The notes below the pieces were generated by a model, which saw nothing but the letters and a program-made list of their open reading frames with translations, was not told where the DNA came from and did no database searches. From Hyphomicrobium sp. (lineage in GTDB: Bacteria; Pseudomonadota; Alphaproteobacteria; Rhizobiales; Hyphomicrobiaceae), in NCBI RefSeq assembly GCF_020852195.1, contig NZ_JADZBI010000056.1, positions 1 through 34,099 on the forward strand: 34,099 nucleotides of DNA, given 5' to 3'. Below, one piece after another: positions 27,671 to 34,099 of this stretch. A program made the translations under genes and the position numbers. The stretch's first letter is position 1; each line of letters begins with the position of its first letter.

Positions 27671-28179
27671 GACGCGCGCTGCCCGAATTCGTGTGCGAGC
27701 CGGATCAGCCTGAGACACGCGCGTGCCGCGTCACCGCCCTTGCCGTCCGCGCCGCCTTGAGCGCGCGCCAGCGCCTGCGCGTGCGTGTCCACGGTGAGAA
27801 CGCCGTTTCCGACCGGGATGTTGTTGAGGATCGCCGTTTCCATGAGCCAGTGATTGGTGTTGTTGCATACGATGTCGTAGTGCGACGTCTCCCCACGGAT
27901 GACGCAGCCGAGCGCAATGACGCCGGCATAAACCCCCTTGCTGCCGTCCGTAAAGAGCCCCGCCGCGACCGCCTGCGCGAGCGCTTGTGGAATCTCGAGC
28001 GCACCCGGCACCGGCACGCGATCATAGCCCACGCCGGCCGCATCGAGGACGGCTTGCGCGCCGGCCACCAGCGCTTCCGTGATGTCCTGATAGTAGGGCG
28101 CCTCGATGACGAGTACGCGGCCGGACCCGCCGGAATGAAGCTCCATCTCGGACTGCGGTCGATGTTCGTTTCTGACCAT
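27667..28179 (-). CDS. ribH: 6,7-dimethyl-8-ribityllumazine synthase
   Basis: 170-residue enzyme that condenses the ribityl-diaminouracil with 3,4-dihydroxy-2-butanone 4-phosphate to give lumazine, the penultimate step of riboflavin synthesis. It forms pentamers or icosahedral shells. Seen motifs are VLVIEAPYYQDITEALVAGA, VPVPGALEIPQAL (substrate loop), GVIALGCVIRGETSHYDIVC (phosphate and catalytic His region) and IPVGNGVLTVDTHAQAL. The ATG at 28177-28179 is 6 bases after the ribB-ribX stop, and the end overlaps nusB by ATGA. An in-frame start further upstream is not needed. Confidence 0.95.
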   Translation of the reverse strand: MVRNEHRPQSEMELHSGGSGRVLVIEAPYYQDITEALVAGAQAVLDAAGVGYDRVPVPGALEIPQALAQAVAAGLFTDGSKGVYAGVIALGCVIRGETSHYDIVCNNTNHWLMETAILNNIPVGNGVLTVDTHAQALARAQGGADGKGGDAARACLRLIRLAHEFGQRAS

Positions 28180-28185
28180 GCTGGA

Positions 28186-29331
28186 CTACTCGATGGCCCG
28201 CGTTCCGACGATGCGCAGCCCGTAGGCCTCGAGGCCGACATAGATGTCGTCCGGCGCGTTGGTGAGCAGCACCATGTCGCTGACGCTGAGCGCCCTCAGG
28301 ATCTGCGAGCCGACCCCGATCTCAACCAGCCGCCGGCCCGGCGCGGCCTTTTCCCCCTGCGCAGCCTTGGTGCGCCGCGCGATCCAGTCGGAAACGCTCT
28401 TCGGCCCGATGTCGCGGATCAGCACAATGACGCCGCGCCCCTCGCGCTCGATCGCGCGCATGGAGCACGGAACCGCCCCTTGCGTGCCGCTGATGCCGAG
28501 CAGGTCGCCCGGCACGTTGACCGCATGCACGCGCACGAGAACAGGCCCCGACGCGGAAATGTCGCCCTTGACCAGCGCCAGGTGCTCGACCGGCTCCACC
28601 GTCGTCGAGAAGACATGGAGGTCGAAGGCGCCGCCGAACGCGCTCTCGACTTTCGTGTGCGCCACCTGCTTGACCAGCCGGTCATGCTTGAGGCGGTAGG
28701 CAATCAGATCCTCGATGGTGCCGATCTTGAGGCCGTGCCGCTGCGCGAACGGAATGAGGTCGGGCAACCGCGACATGGTGCCGTCCTCGTTCATGATCTC
28801 GCAGATCACCGCCGCCGGGTAGAGCCCGGCCAGCCGCGCGAGATCGACGGAGGCCTCCGTATGTCCTGCGCGGATCAGCACGCCGCCCTCACGTGCGACC
28901 AGCGGGAACACATGCCCGGGCGAGACGATGTCGGCCGCGCCCTTGGTGGGGTCGATGGCGGTGGCGATGGTGCGGGCGCGGTCGTGAGCCGAGATGCCCG
29001 TGGACACGCCCTCGCGCGCCTCGATCGACTGCGTGAAGGCCGTGCGCTCGCGCGCCGCCGTCGTGCGCACCATGAACTCGAGCCCGAGCGCCTCGGCGCG
29101 ACCCTGCATCAGCGCCAGGCAGATGAGCCCGCGCCCATGCTTGGCCATGAAGTTGATCGCATCCGGCGTCGCCATCTGCGCGGGGATCACGAGGTCGCCC
29201 TCGTTCTCGCGGCTCTCGGCGTCGACCAGGATGACCATGCGCCCGTTGCGCATGTCGTCCACGATCTCGTCCGTCGACGAGAGAAACCCGCCGCCCTCCG
29301 AAGCTGCGATTTTTCCGAGCCCGATGCTCAC
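28186..29331 (-). CDS. ribB: 3,4-dihydroxy-2-butanone 4-phosphate synthase fused to a degenerate GTP cyclohydrolase II-like domain
   Basis: 381-residue two-domain protein. Residues about 18-215 are a complete RibB domain converting ribulose 5-phosphate to dihydroxybutanone phosphate: VDAESRENEGDLVIPAQMAT (acidic metal site), GISAHDRARTIATAI, and RAGHTEASVDLARLAGL. Residues about 216-381 follow the GTP cyclohydrolase II fold. The zinc motif region, which in active enzymes reads HSECLTGD followed by RCDCG, is here VHAVNVPGDLLG, with none of the three zinc Cys. The domain is therefore very unlikely to hydrolyse GTP; this RibB-X form is common in alphaproteobacteria. An active GTP cyclohydrolase II must be encoded elsewhere. 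Start overlaps ribE by ATGA (29328-29331). Confidence 0.93.
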   Translation of the reverse strand: MSIGLGKIAASEGGGFLSSTDEIVDDMRNGRMVILVDAESRENEGDLVIPAQMATPDAINFMAKHGRGLICLALMQGRAEALGLEFMVRTTAARERTAFTQSIEAREGVSTGISAHDRARTIATAIDPTKGAADIVSPGHVFPLVAREGGVLIRAGHTEASVDLARLAGLYPAAVICEIMNEDGTMSRLPDLIPFAQRHGLKIGTIEDLIAYRLKHDRLVKQVAHTKVESAFGGAFDLHVFSTTVEPVEHLALVKGDISASGPVLVRVHAVNVPGDLLGISGTQGAVPCSMRAIEREGRGVIVLIRDIGPKSVSDWIARRTKAAQGEKAAPGRRLVEIGVGSQILRALSVSDMVLLTNAPDDIYVGLEAYGLRIVGTRAIE

Positions 29332-29921
29332 ACCCGAAACTCCATGATGCGCGCCACATAGCGCGCGAAGAGGTCGATCTCGACGTTGACCGCGTCGCCG
29401 GGCTTTTTGCGCCCCCAGGTCGTCTGGGTCAAGGTCACGGGGATGAGGTTGATGCCGAAGCGGGCACCCGCCACCTCGTTAACGGTGAGCGAGGTGCCGT
29501 CGAGCACGATCGAGCCCTTGGGTGCGGCATAAGGCGCGAGGAGCTGGGGCAGTTCGAGCAGCACGCGAAGGCTCTCGCCGTCGGGCCGCATGTCGACGAT
29601 GGTGGCCACGCCGTCCACATGGCCGGACACGATATGCCCGCCGAGTTCGTCGCCGGCCCTGAGCGCACGCTCGAGGTTGACCGGCCGCCCGTCCTGCCAG
29701 CTTCCGAGCGTCGTCTTGGAGAGCGTCTCGTTCGAGACGTCGACGGTGAAGGCCGAGCCGGCTCCGTCGGCGCGCACGGTGACGACGGTGAGGCAGCAGC
29801 CGTCGCAGGCGATGGAGGCACCGAGCGCGATGCTGTCGGCATCGTAGCGCGAGCGGATGGCGAACCGTCCGCCCTCGCGGCCGATCACCTCGCCGACGTC
29901 GGTGATGATGCCTGTGAACAC
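29328..29921 (-). CDS. ribE: Riboflavin synthase, alpha subunit
   Basis: 197-residue enzyme that dismutates two lumazine molecules into riboflavin. It starts with the hallmark MFTGIITDVGEV. Two homologous lumazine-binding barrels follow: the first (about 1-97) has LGASIACDGCCLTVV and DVSNETLSKTTLGS, the second (about 98-190) has LGGHIVSGHVDGVATI and IVLDGTSLTVNEVAGARFGI. All expected active-site elements are visible. It overlaps ribB-ribX by four bases and lies 12 bases after ribD, so it is translated from the same operon. Some genomes call this gene ribC. Confidence 0.95.
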   Translation of the reverse strand: MFTGIITDVGEVIGREGGRFAIRSRYDADSIALGASIACDGCCLTVVTVRADGAGSAFTVDVSNETLSKTTLGSWQDGRPVNLERALRAGDELGGHIVSGHVDGVATIVDMRPDGESLRVLLELPQLLAPYAAPKGSIVLDGTSLTVNEVAGARFGINLIPVTLTQTTWGRKKPGDAVNVEIDLFARYVARIMEFRV

Positions 29922-29933
29922 CTTCGCGCTTCC

Positions 29934-31172
29934 TCAGCTTGCTTCTGCACCCCGCACGCGGAGGAACGCGACCGCATCCTCCCCGACGCGCCGGTGCGCC
30001 GCGAGCGCGAGATCTAGCCCCGGAGCGTAGCGGACGGCAAGCGCTGCGGGCGCGAGCGGCCCTCCTCCGTTGCCGCCGGCCTGGAACAGCACCACCTCGT
30101 CGACGAGCCGTTCCGCGGCGAAAGCGCGCCACACGGTCTCGCCGCCCTCGACCAGCAGCCGCGTAATCCCTTCGTCGGCAAGCCGCGCAAGCACATCCCC
30201 GAGGGAAAGCCCTCCAGCCTCCACTTCTCCTCCCCCCTTGTGGGGGAGACCGGGAGAAGGAGATTCCAGAACGTCTGATGTCGCGGCTGCCTCCGCCCCT
30301 GACCCCTCTCCACAAGGGGAAGGGGAATCCGCGCCAGGCACACGGAAGACACGCACGCCGCCAGCCTCCAGGACGCGCACCTTTTCCGCGTCGGCACCAT
30401 CTTCCGTGAAGACCCACGTGGGGACATCGCGCGCCGTGCGCACGAGCTTGAGGCCGGGATCGAGACCGAGCGTGCGCGAGAGCACGATCCGCACCGGCGA
30501 GCGATCGGCGAGCCCCGGCAACCGGCACGTCAGTACGGGATCGTCGTCGCGCGCCGTGCCGCTGCCGACGAGAATGGCATCGCTCTCGGCCCTGAGGCGG
30601 TGCGCCGCCGCCCGCGCGGCCTCCCCCGTGACGAGCAGTGGCCGCCCGTGCGCTCCACGCGGCACCGTGCCGTCAGACGCCAGCGCCATCTTGAGCTGCA
30701 CGAACGGCCGGCGCGCGGTGACGCGGAGGATATGCCCCAGCGTCACCCGGCGCGCCTCGTCTGCGAGCAGCCCCGTCTGAACCACGATCCCCGCCGCCAT
30801 GAGGCGCGCAACCCCGTCGCTATGCGTGCGCGGATCCGGATCCTCGACCCCGATCACCACGCGGCGGACCCCCGCCGCGATCACCGCATCCGCGCACGGC
30901 GGCGTCTTGCCGTGATGGGCGCAAGGCTCGAGCGTGACGTAGAGCGTGGCGCCCTTCGCCCGCGTGCCCGCGCGCTTGAGCGCCTCCGTCTCGGCGTGCG
31001 GCCTCCCGCCCGGCTGCGTCCACCCGCGCGCGATGACCTCGCCCGTCGCCTCGTCGGCGATGACGGCACCGACGGCCGGATTGGGCGCGGTCGCACCCAG
31101 CCCCCGCCGCGCCATGGCCAGCGCAATCCGCATCATGTGCGCGTCGAAAGCTGAGAAGTCTGCGGCACTCAT
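29934..31172 (-). CDS. ribD: Bifunctional riboflavin deaminase/reductase RibD, carrying an in-frame palindromic repeat insertion
   Basis: 412 residues from the ATG at 31170-31172; the longer upstream frame reads into a repeat. The N-terminal deaminase domain (about 10-150) has the zinc motifs GGRPHAETEAL and LEPCAHHGKTPPCADAVIAA, with ATAPNPAVGAVIADE ahead of them. The C-terminal reductase domain (about 155-410) has RPFVQLKMALASDG, HRLRAESDAILVGSGTARDD and ITRLLVEGGETVWRAF. At about residues 281-317 the protein is interrupted by a Ser/Pro/Gly-rich stretch (SPSPCGEGSG ... SPSPGLPHKGGG) that is the translation of a palindromic repeat. Flanking reductase sequence resumes in frame, so the enzyme may still work with an extra surface loop. 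The family is usually about 370 residues. Confidence 0.93.
   Translation of the reverse strand: MSAADFSAFDAHMMRIALAMARRGLGATAPNPAVGAVIADEATGEVIARGWTQPGGRPHAETEALKRAGTRAKGATLYVTLEPCAHHGKTPPCADAVIAAGVRRVVIGVEDPDPRTHSDGVARLMAAGIVVQTGLLADEARRVTLGHILRVTARRPFVQLKMALASDGTVPRGAHGRPLLVTGEAARAAAHRLRAESDAILVGSGTARDDDPVLTCRLPGLADRSPVRIVLSRTLGLDPGLKLVRTARDVPTWVFTEDGADAEKVRVLEAGGVRVFRVPGADSPSPCGEGSGAEAAATSDVLESPSPGLPHKGGGEVEAGGLSLGDVLARLADEGITRLLVEGGETVWRAFAAERLVDEVVLFQAGGNGGGPLAPAALAVRYAPGLDLALAAHRRVGEDAVAFLRVRGAEAS
30224..30330. repeat. Palindromic repeat element inserted in frame within ribD
   Basis: Two related hairpin units in opposite orientation. The first, about 30224-30259, has outer arms CTTCTCC/GGGAGAAG and inner arms TCCCCC/GGGGGA around a CTTGTG centre. 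The second, about 30303-30327, reads CCCCTCTCCACAAGGGG on the plus strand. The reverse complement of the second resembles the first. Such CCCTTGTGGGG-type palindromes are a class of dispersed repeats in Hyphomicrobiales. Exact boundaries are uncertain. Confidence 0.7.
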
Positions 31173-31197
31173 CGAAGACCGCCCAGGGTTATGCGAA

Positions 31198-31296
31198 TGT
31201 GTCTGGACCTCGGCCTCCGCCGGGGTAACGTCGAGTTTTTGCATGCCGGCTGCCACCGATTTCCGTCATGCCGACGCTGGCCGGCATCCAGACACA
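31198..31296. repeat. 99-base composite palindromic element between nrdR and ribD
   Basis: It has perfect 10-base terminal inverted repeats, TGTGTCTGGA (31198-31207) and TCCAGACACA (31287-31296). The complementarity continues inward with mismatches for about 33 bases on each side (CGGCC, then GCCGG-like blocks, then AACG/CGTCA). The right arm contains GTCATGCCGAC...GGCCGGCATCCAG, of the same class as the repeat at 23785-23845. Confidence 0.65.
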
Positions 31297-31338
31297 TCAG
31301 ACCTTGGGCACTGCGTCCCCTCCTCGCGCCCGCGGACA

Positions 31339-31830
31339 TCAATGCTTCTTGGCCAGCCGCAGCGGAGCGCCCGGCGCGTCGTCGCGCGCGATCTCGCCCA
31401 GCACCTCCTGGAAGTCGGCCGCCTCGCGGAAGTCGCGATAGACCGACGCGAACCGCACGTACGCCACCGGATCGAGCGCCCTCAGCCCCTCCATCACATA
31501 GGCGCCGATGGTGGAGGACGGAACCTCGGTCTCGCCCGCGCTCTCGAGCTGGCGCACGATGCCCGACACCATACGGTCCACGCGCTCGCTCTCGATCGGG
31601 CGCTTCCTGAGCGCCACCTCCACCGACTTCGAGAGCTTGTCGCGGTCGAACGGCACCTTGCGCCCCGAGCGCTTGACGACGATCAGCTCACGCAGTTGCA
31701 CGCGCTCGAAGGTCGTGAAGCGCCCACCGCAGTCGGGGCACACGCGGCGCCGGCGGATGGCCGCGTTCTCCTCGGTCGGCCGGCTGTCCTTGACCTGCGT
31801 CTCCTCGCAAGAGCAGTAGGGGCAGCGCAT
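31339..31830 (-). CDS. nrdR: Transcriptional repressor NrdR
   Basis: 163-residue zinc-ribbon and ATP-cone repressor of ribonucleotide reductase genes, which senses dATP/ATP. The zinc ribbon is [20 protein letters not shown] (Cys 3 and 6) with [15 protein letters not shown] (Cys 31 and 34). The ATP-cone domain from about residue 47 holds [20 protein letters not shown] and [19 protein letters not shown]. The C-terminal tail after about 145 is typical in length for alphaproteobacteria. It lies directly downstream of glyA on the same strand, separated by a terminator-like hairpin, and upstream of ribD. Confidence 0.96.
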   Translation of the reverse strand: MRCPYCSCEETQVKDSRPTEENAAIRRRRVCPDCGGRFTTFERVQLRELIVVKRSGRKVPFDRDKLSKSVEVALRKRPIESERVDRMVSGIVRQLESAGETEVPSSTIGAYVMEGLRALDPVAYVRFASVYRDFREAADFQEVLGEIARDDAPGAPLRLAKKH

Positions 31831-31843
31831 CGGGTGGTCTCCA

Positions 31844-31876
31844 AACTGAAAGACGCCGGAGCTGTCCGCCCCGGCG
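31844..31876 (-). terminator. Rho-independent terminator-like hairpin between glyA and nrdR
   Basis: On the minus strand CGCCGGGGC (31868-31876) pairs with GCTCCGGCG (31854-31862), nine pairs including one G-T, around a five-base loop. It is followed by the moderately T-rich tail TCTTTCAGTTT. It lies 72 bases past the glyA stop and 13 bases before the nrdR start, so it may attenuate rather than stop transcription. Confidence 0.6.
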
Positions 31877-31948
31877 CCTTCTTCTAGTGCAGTTTCAGGC
31901 CCGGCGAAACGCCCGACCCATGGCCTTCCCCAGCGGGGAGGCGCGCGA

Positions 31949-33244
31949 TCAGTAGATCGGGAAGCGCTTGCAGAGCTCCGTGGCCTCGGCCTTGACCTTC
32001 TCCTCGACGGCGCCGTTGCCCGCGTCGCCGTTCTTGGCCAGGCCGGCCAGCACCTCGGCGATCATGCGGCCGATGTCGCGGAACTCGGCTTCGCCGAAGC
32101 CGCGTGTGGTGCCGGCCGGCGCGCCCAGGCGGATGCCCGAGGTCACCATCGGCTTCTCGGGATCGAACGGCACGCCGTTCTTGTTGCAGGTGATGTGCGC
32201 ACGGCCCAGCGACTTCTCGGAGATGTTGCCGGTGAGCTTCTTGGGGCGCAGGTCGACGAGGATGAGGTGCGTGTCCGTGCCGCCCGAGACCAGCGCGAAG
32301 CCGGCGTTGACCAGCACCTCGCCCATGGCCTTGGCGTTGACGATCACCTGCTTGGCGTAGTCCTTGAACTCCGGCGTCAGGATCTCGCCGAACGCCACCG
32401 CCTTGCCGGCGATGACGTGCATAAGCGGGCCGCCCTGAATGCCGGGGAAGATGGCCGAATTGATCTTTTTGGCGATGTCCTCGTCGTTGGTCAGGATCAT
32501 GCCACCGCGCGGACCACGCAGCGTCTTGTGCGTCGTCGTGGTGACGACGTGCGCGTGCGGGAACGGCGAAGGATGCTCGCCGGCCGCAACCAGGCCCGCG
32601 AAGTGCGCCATGTCGACCATCAGGTGTGCGCCGACCTCATCCGCGATCGAGCGGAAGGCCGCGAAGTCGAACTGGCGCGGATAGGCCGAGCCGCCGGCGA
32701 TGATGATACGCGGGTTCTCCGCCTTGGCGATCTCGCGCACCTTGTTCATGTCCACGCGATGCGTGTCGGGCTCGACCTGATAGTGCACGGCACGGAACCA
32801 CTTGCCGGACTGGTTCACCGTCGCGCCATGGGTCAGGTGGCCACCGTGCGCGAGGTTGAGGCCGAGGATCGTGTCGCCGGGCTTGGCCAGCGCGTTGAAC
32901 ACGCCCTGGTTGGCCTGCGAGCCCGAGTTCGGCTGCACGTTGGCGAAGCCGCAGCCGAAGATCGTCTTGGCGCGGTCGATGGCGAGGTTCTCGACGATGT
33001 CCACGTACTGGCAACCGCCGTAGTAGCGCTTGCCGGGATAGCCCTCGGCATACTTGTTGGTGAGCACGCTGCCGGCCGCCTCAAGCACGGCCTTGGACAC
33101 GATGGTCTCCGAGGCGATGAGCTCGATCTCGTACTGCTGGCGCCCAAGCTCCTTGTCGATCGCCGACGCGACCTCGGGATCGGTCTCGGCGAGCGGCGTT
33201 TTGAAGAAGCGGGTGGTCGGGCTCTTGGCCTTCAGTTTGAACAT
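31949..33244 (-). CDS. glyA: Serine hydroxymethyltransferase
   Basis: 431-residue PLP enzyme that interconverts serine and glycine with tetrahydrofolate. Start ATG at 33242-33244 with GAGGA about 8 bases upstream; an upstream in-frame start adds 35 residues without family similarity. Seen motifs are [66 protein letters not shown] and the PLP-lysine motif [16 protein letters not shown], with Lys near residue 240. Length is normal for bacteria. The upstream neighbour on the same strand is hemA, whose product consumes glycine. nrdR follows downstream. Confidence 0.96.
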   Translation of the reverse strand: MFKLKAKSPTTRFFKTPLAETDPEVASAIDKELGRQQYEIELIASETIVSKAVLEAAGSVLTNKYAEGYPGKRYYGGCQYVDIVENLAIDRAKTIFGCGFANVQPNSGSQANQGVFNALAKPGDTILGLNLAHGGHLTHGATVNQSGKWFRAVHYQVEPDTHRVDMNKVREIAKAENPRIIIAGGSAYPRQFDFAAFRSIADEVGAHLMVDMAHFAGLVAAGEHPSPFPHAHVVTTTTHKTLRGPRGGMILTNDEDIAKKINSAIFPGIQGGPLMHVIAGKAVAFGEILTPEFKDYAKQVIVNAKAMGEVLVNAGFALVSGGTDTHLILVDLRPKKLTGNISEKSLGRAHITCNKNGVPFDPEKPMVTSGIRLGAPAGTTRGFGEAEFRDIGRMIAEVLAGLAKNGDAGNGAVEEKVKAEATELCKRFPIY

Positions 33245-33565
33245 GGACGTTTCCTCGTTGGTCCGGCTTTGAAATGAACGCGAAGGGACGGCGCTGAAAA
33301 AGCTCACGCGGCGATAGAAGGCTGGTGCGTCGCTCGCGACCCCGTACACGGGGCTTATCGGACGACAGGCCCTACTTTCGTATGCCCCTTACCATGCGCC
33401 ATCAGGGAGCAACAGGGAAGCCGCGTCGCACCCCAAACTTGCTGTGCGGCGCAGCATGCGGCCCGCCTGGCGCGACGGTCGTTCAGCGAAACCAATCGAT
33501 CACTCCGAGTCGACTGCACCGACCGGAATGACCATCGCGGATGTCGAGGTAGCGATGGCGCCTGC
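33245..33565. other. Intergenic region between hemA and glyA
   Basis: 321 bases. It contains the glyA ribosome site and a short perfect hairpin CCCCG-TACA-CGGGG (33340-33353) about 100 bases before glyA. No T-run terminator for hemA, no recognisable riboswitch and no credible coding frame were seen. A glyA promoter is expected here but not clear. Confidence 0.45.
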
Positions 33566-34099
33566 CTATTCGGCGGCGAGCTTGCCCGTGCGGCCGACGG
33601 CGGCCGGGCAGGCCGCCCACAGCTCGCCGAGCGCAGCCGTCAGCTCATCCATCTGCGCGTCCGTGTGATGCGGACCGGGCGTCAGCCGGATGCGCTCTGT
33701 GCCCCGCGGCACGGTGGGATAGTTGATCGGCTGCACGTAGATGCCATAGGCGTCGAGCAGGCGATCGGTCACCTCTTTGCAATGCACCGGATCGCCGATC
33801 AGCACCGGCACGATATGGCTCTGGTTCTGGAACACCGGCAGCCCCGCCGCCATGAGGCGCGTCTTGAGCGCGCGGGCACGCTCCTGATGGCGGGCACGCT
33901 CGAGCGAGCTCATCTTGAGATGGCGGATGCTGGCAAGCGCGCCAGCCGCTATCGCCGGCGCCAGCGAGGTCGTGAAGATGAATCCCGGCGCGAACGAGCG
34001 GATGGCATCGCAGAGATCGCGCGTACCGGCGATATAGCCGCCCATCACGCCGAAGCCCTTGGCCAGCGTGCCGTTGATGATGTCGACGCGATCCATCAC
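33566..34099 (-). CDS. hemA: 5-aminolevulinate synthase, C-terminal part (cut by window edge)
   Basis: The visible 177 codons are the C-terminal portion of a PLP enzyme of about 405 residues that condenses glycine and succinyl-CoA to 5-aminolevulinate, the first step of heme synthesis in alphaproteobacteria. The segment [20 protein letters not shown] contains the PLP-binding lysine (GTLAK). Further typical parts are [56 protein letters not shown] and LTPGPHHTD. The gene continues beyond the right edge, so the first visible ATG is internal. It is upstream of glyA on the same strand. Confidence 0.94.
   Translation of the reverse strand: MMDRVDIINGTLAKGFGVMGGYIAGTRDLCDAIRSFAPGFIFTTSLAPAIAAGALASIRHLKMSSLERARHQERARALKTRLMAAGLPVFQNQSHIVPVLIGDPVHCKEVTDRLLDAYGIYVQPINYPTVPRGTERIRLTPGPHHTDAQMDELTAALGELWAACPAAVGRTGKLAAE

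Noticed and set aside
27691-29361. 556-residue plus-strand frame opposite ribH and ribB
   Set aside because: Antisense to two unmistakable riboflavin genes.
31173-31338. FMN riboswitch ahead of the riboflavin operon
   Set aside because: The region is filled by the palindromic element and I could not recognise the conserved RFN helices there or before ribE, ribB or ribH.

Overview
The window is GC-rich bacterial DNA from an alphaproteobacterium, most likely of the order Hyphomicrobiales (Rhizobiales). The signs are two PopZ-type polar organising proteins beside valS, tolC and a PCMT-family gene; the 5-aminolevulinate synthase (C4) route to heme; a RibB fused to a degenerate GTP cyclohydrolase II domain; and the gene order glyA-nrdR-ribD-ribE-ribB-ribH-nusB-thiL. 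The genus cannot be fixed from the sequence alone.

Layout. 1-7171 (all minus): a PCMT-family methyltransferase, a TolC-type outer-membrane channel, two tandem PopZ-like proteins, and the N-terminal 503 residues of valyl-tRNA synthetase, cut by the window edge. 7584-10053: tRNA-Cys(GCA), a DHA2-type drug efflux pump with a C-terminal winged-helix-like domain, and tRNA-Asn(GUU). 10430-19721: an iron (ferric siderophore, possibly heme) uptake locus. Its minus arm holds a DUF2218 protein, an exporter-type ABC transporter, a MurR/RpiR-type regulator and a TonB-dependent receptor. Its plus arm holds a periplasmic binding protein, two FecCD-type permeases and an ATPase. The 9-base motif ACTACTACA, in one orientation or the other, sits in all three intergenic regions where this locus should have promoters and is a good candidate operator for the RpiR-type protein.

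19730-24558: accessory or poorly known genes, namely a small cytoplasmic protein, a secreted six-cysteine protein, a membrane protein with a SPOR-like tail, an ABC-2 ATPase/permease pair and a membrane-anchored protein. 24646-34099: housekeeping genes on the minus strand, namely a YcbB-type L,D-transpeptidase, thiL, nusB, ribH, ribB-ribX, ribE, ribD, nrdR, glyA and the C-terminal part of hemA. A possible 53-residue small gene lies on the plus strand between the L,D-transpeptidase and thiL.

How it works together: the receptor, binding protein, permeases and ATPase form a complete outer-to-inner membrane import path. The exporter-fold ABC protein and the DUF2218 protein are inferred to handle the imported ligand or recycle its carrier. 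The rib genes form a riboflavin operon with overlapping or nearly touching genes, and nusB and thiL are carried at its end. Short palindromic repeats occur at 23785-23845, at 31198-31296 and, most unusually, in frame inside ribD at about 30224-30330.
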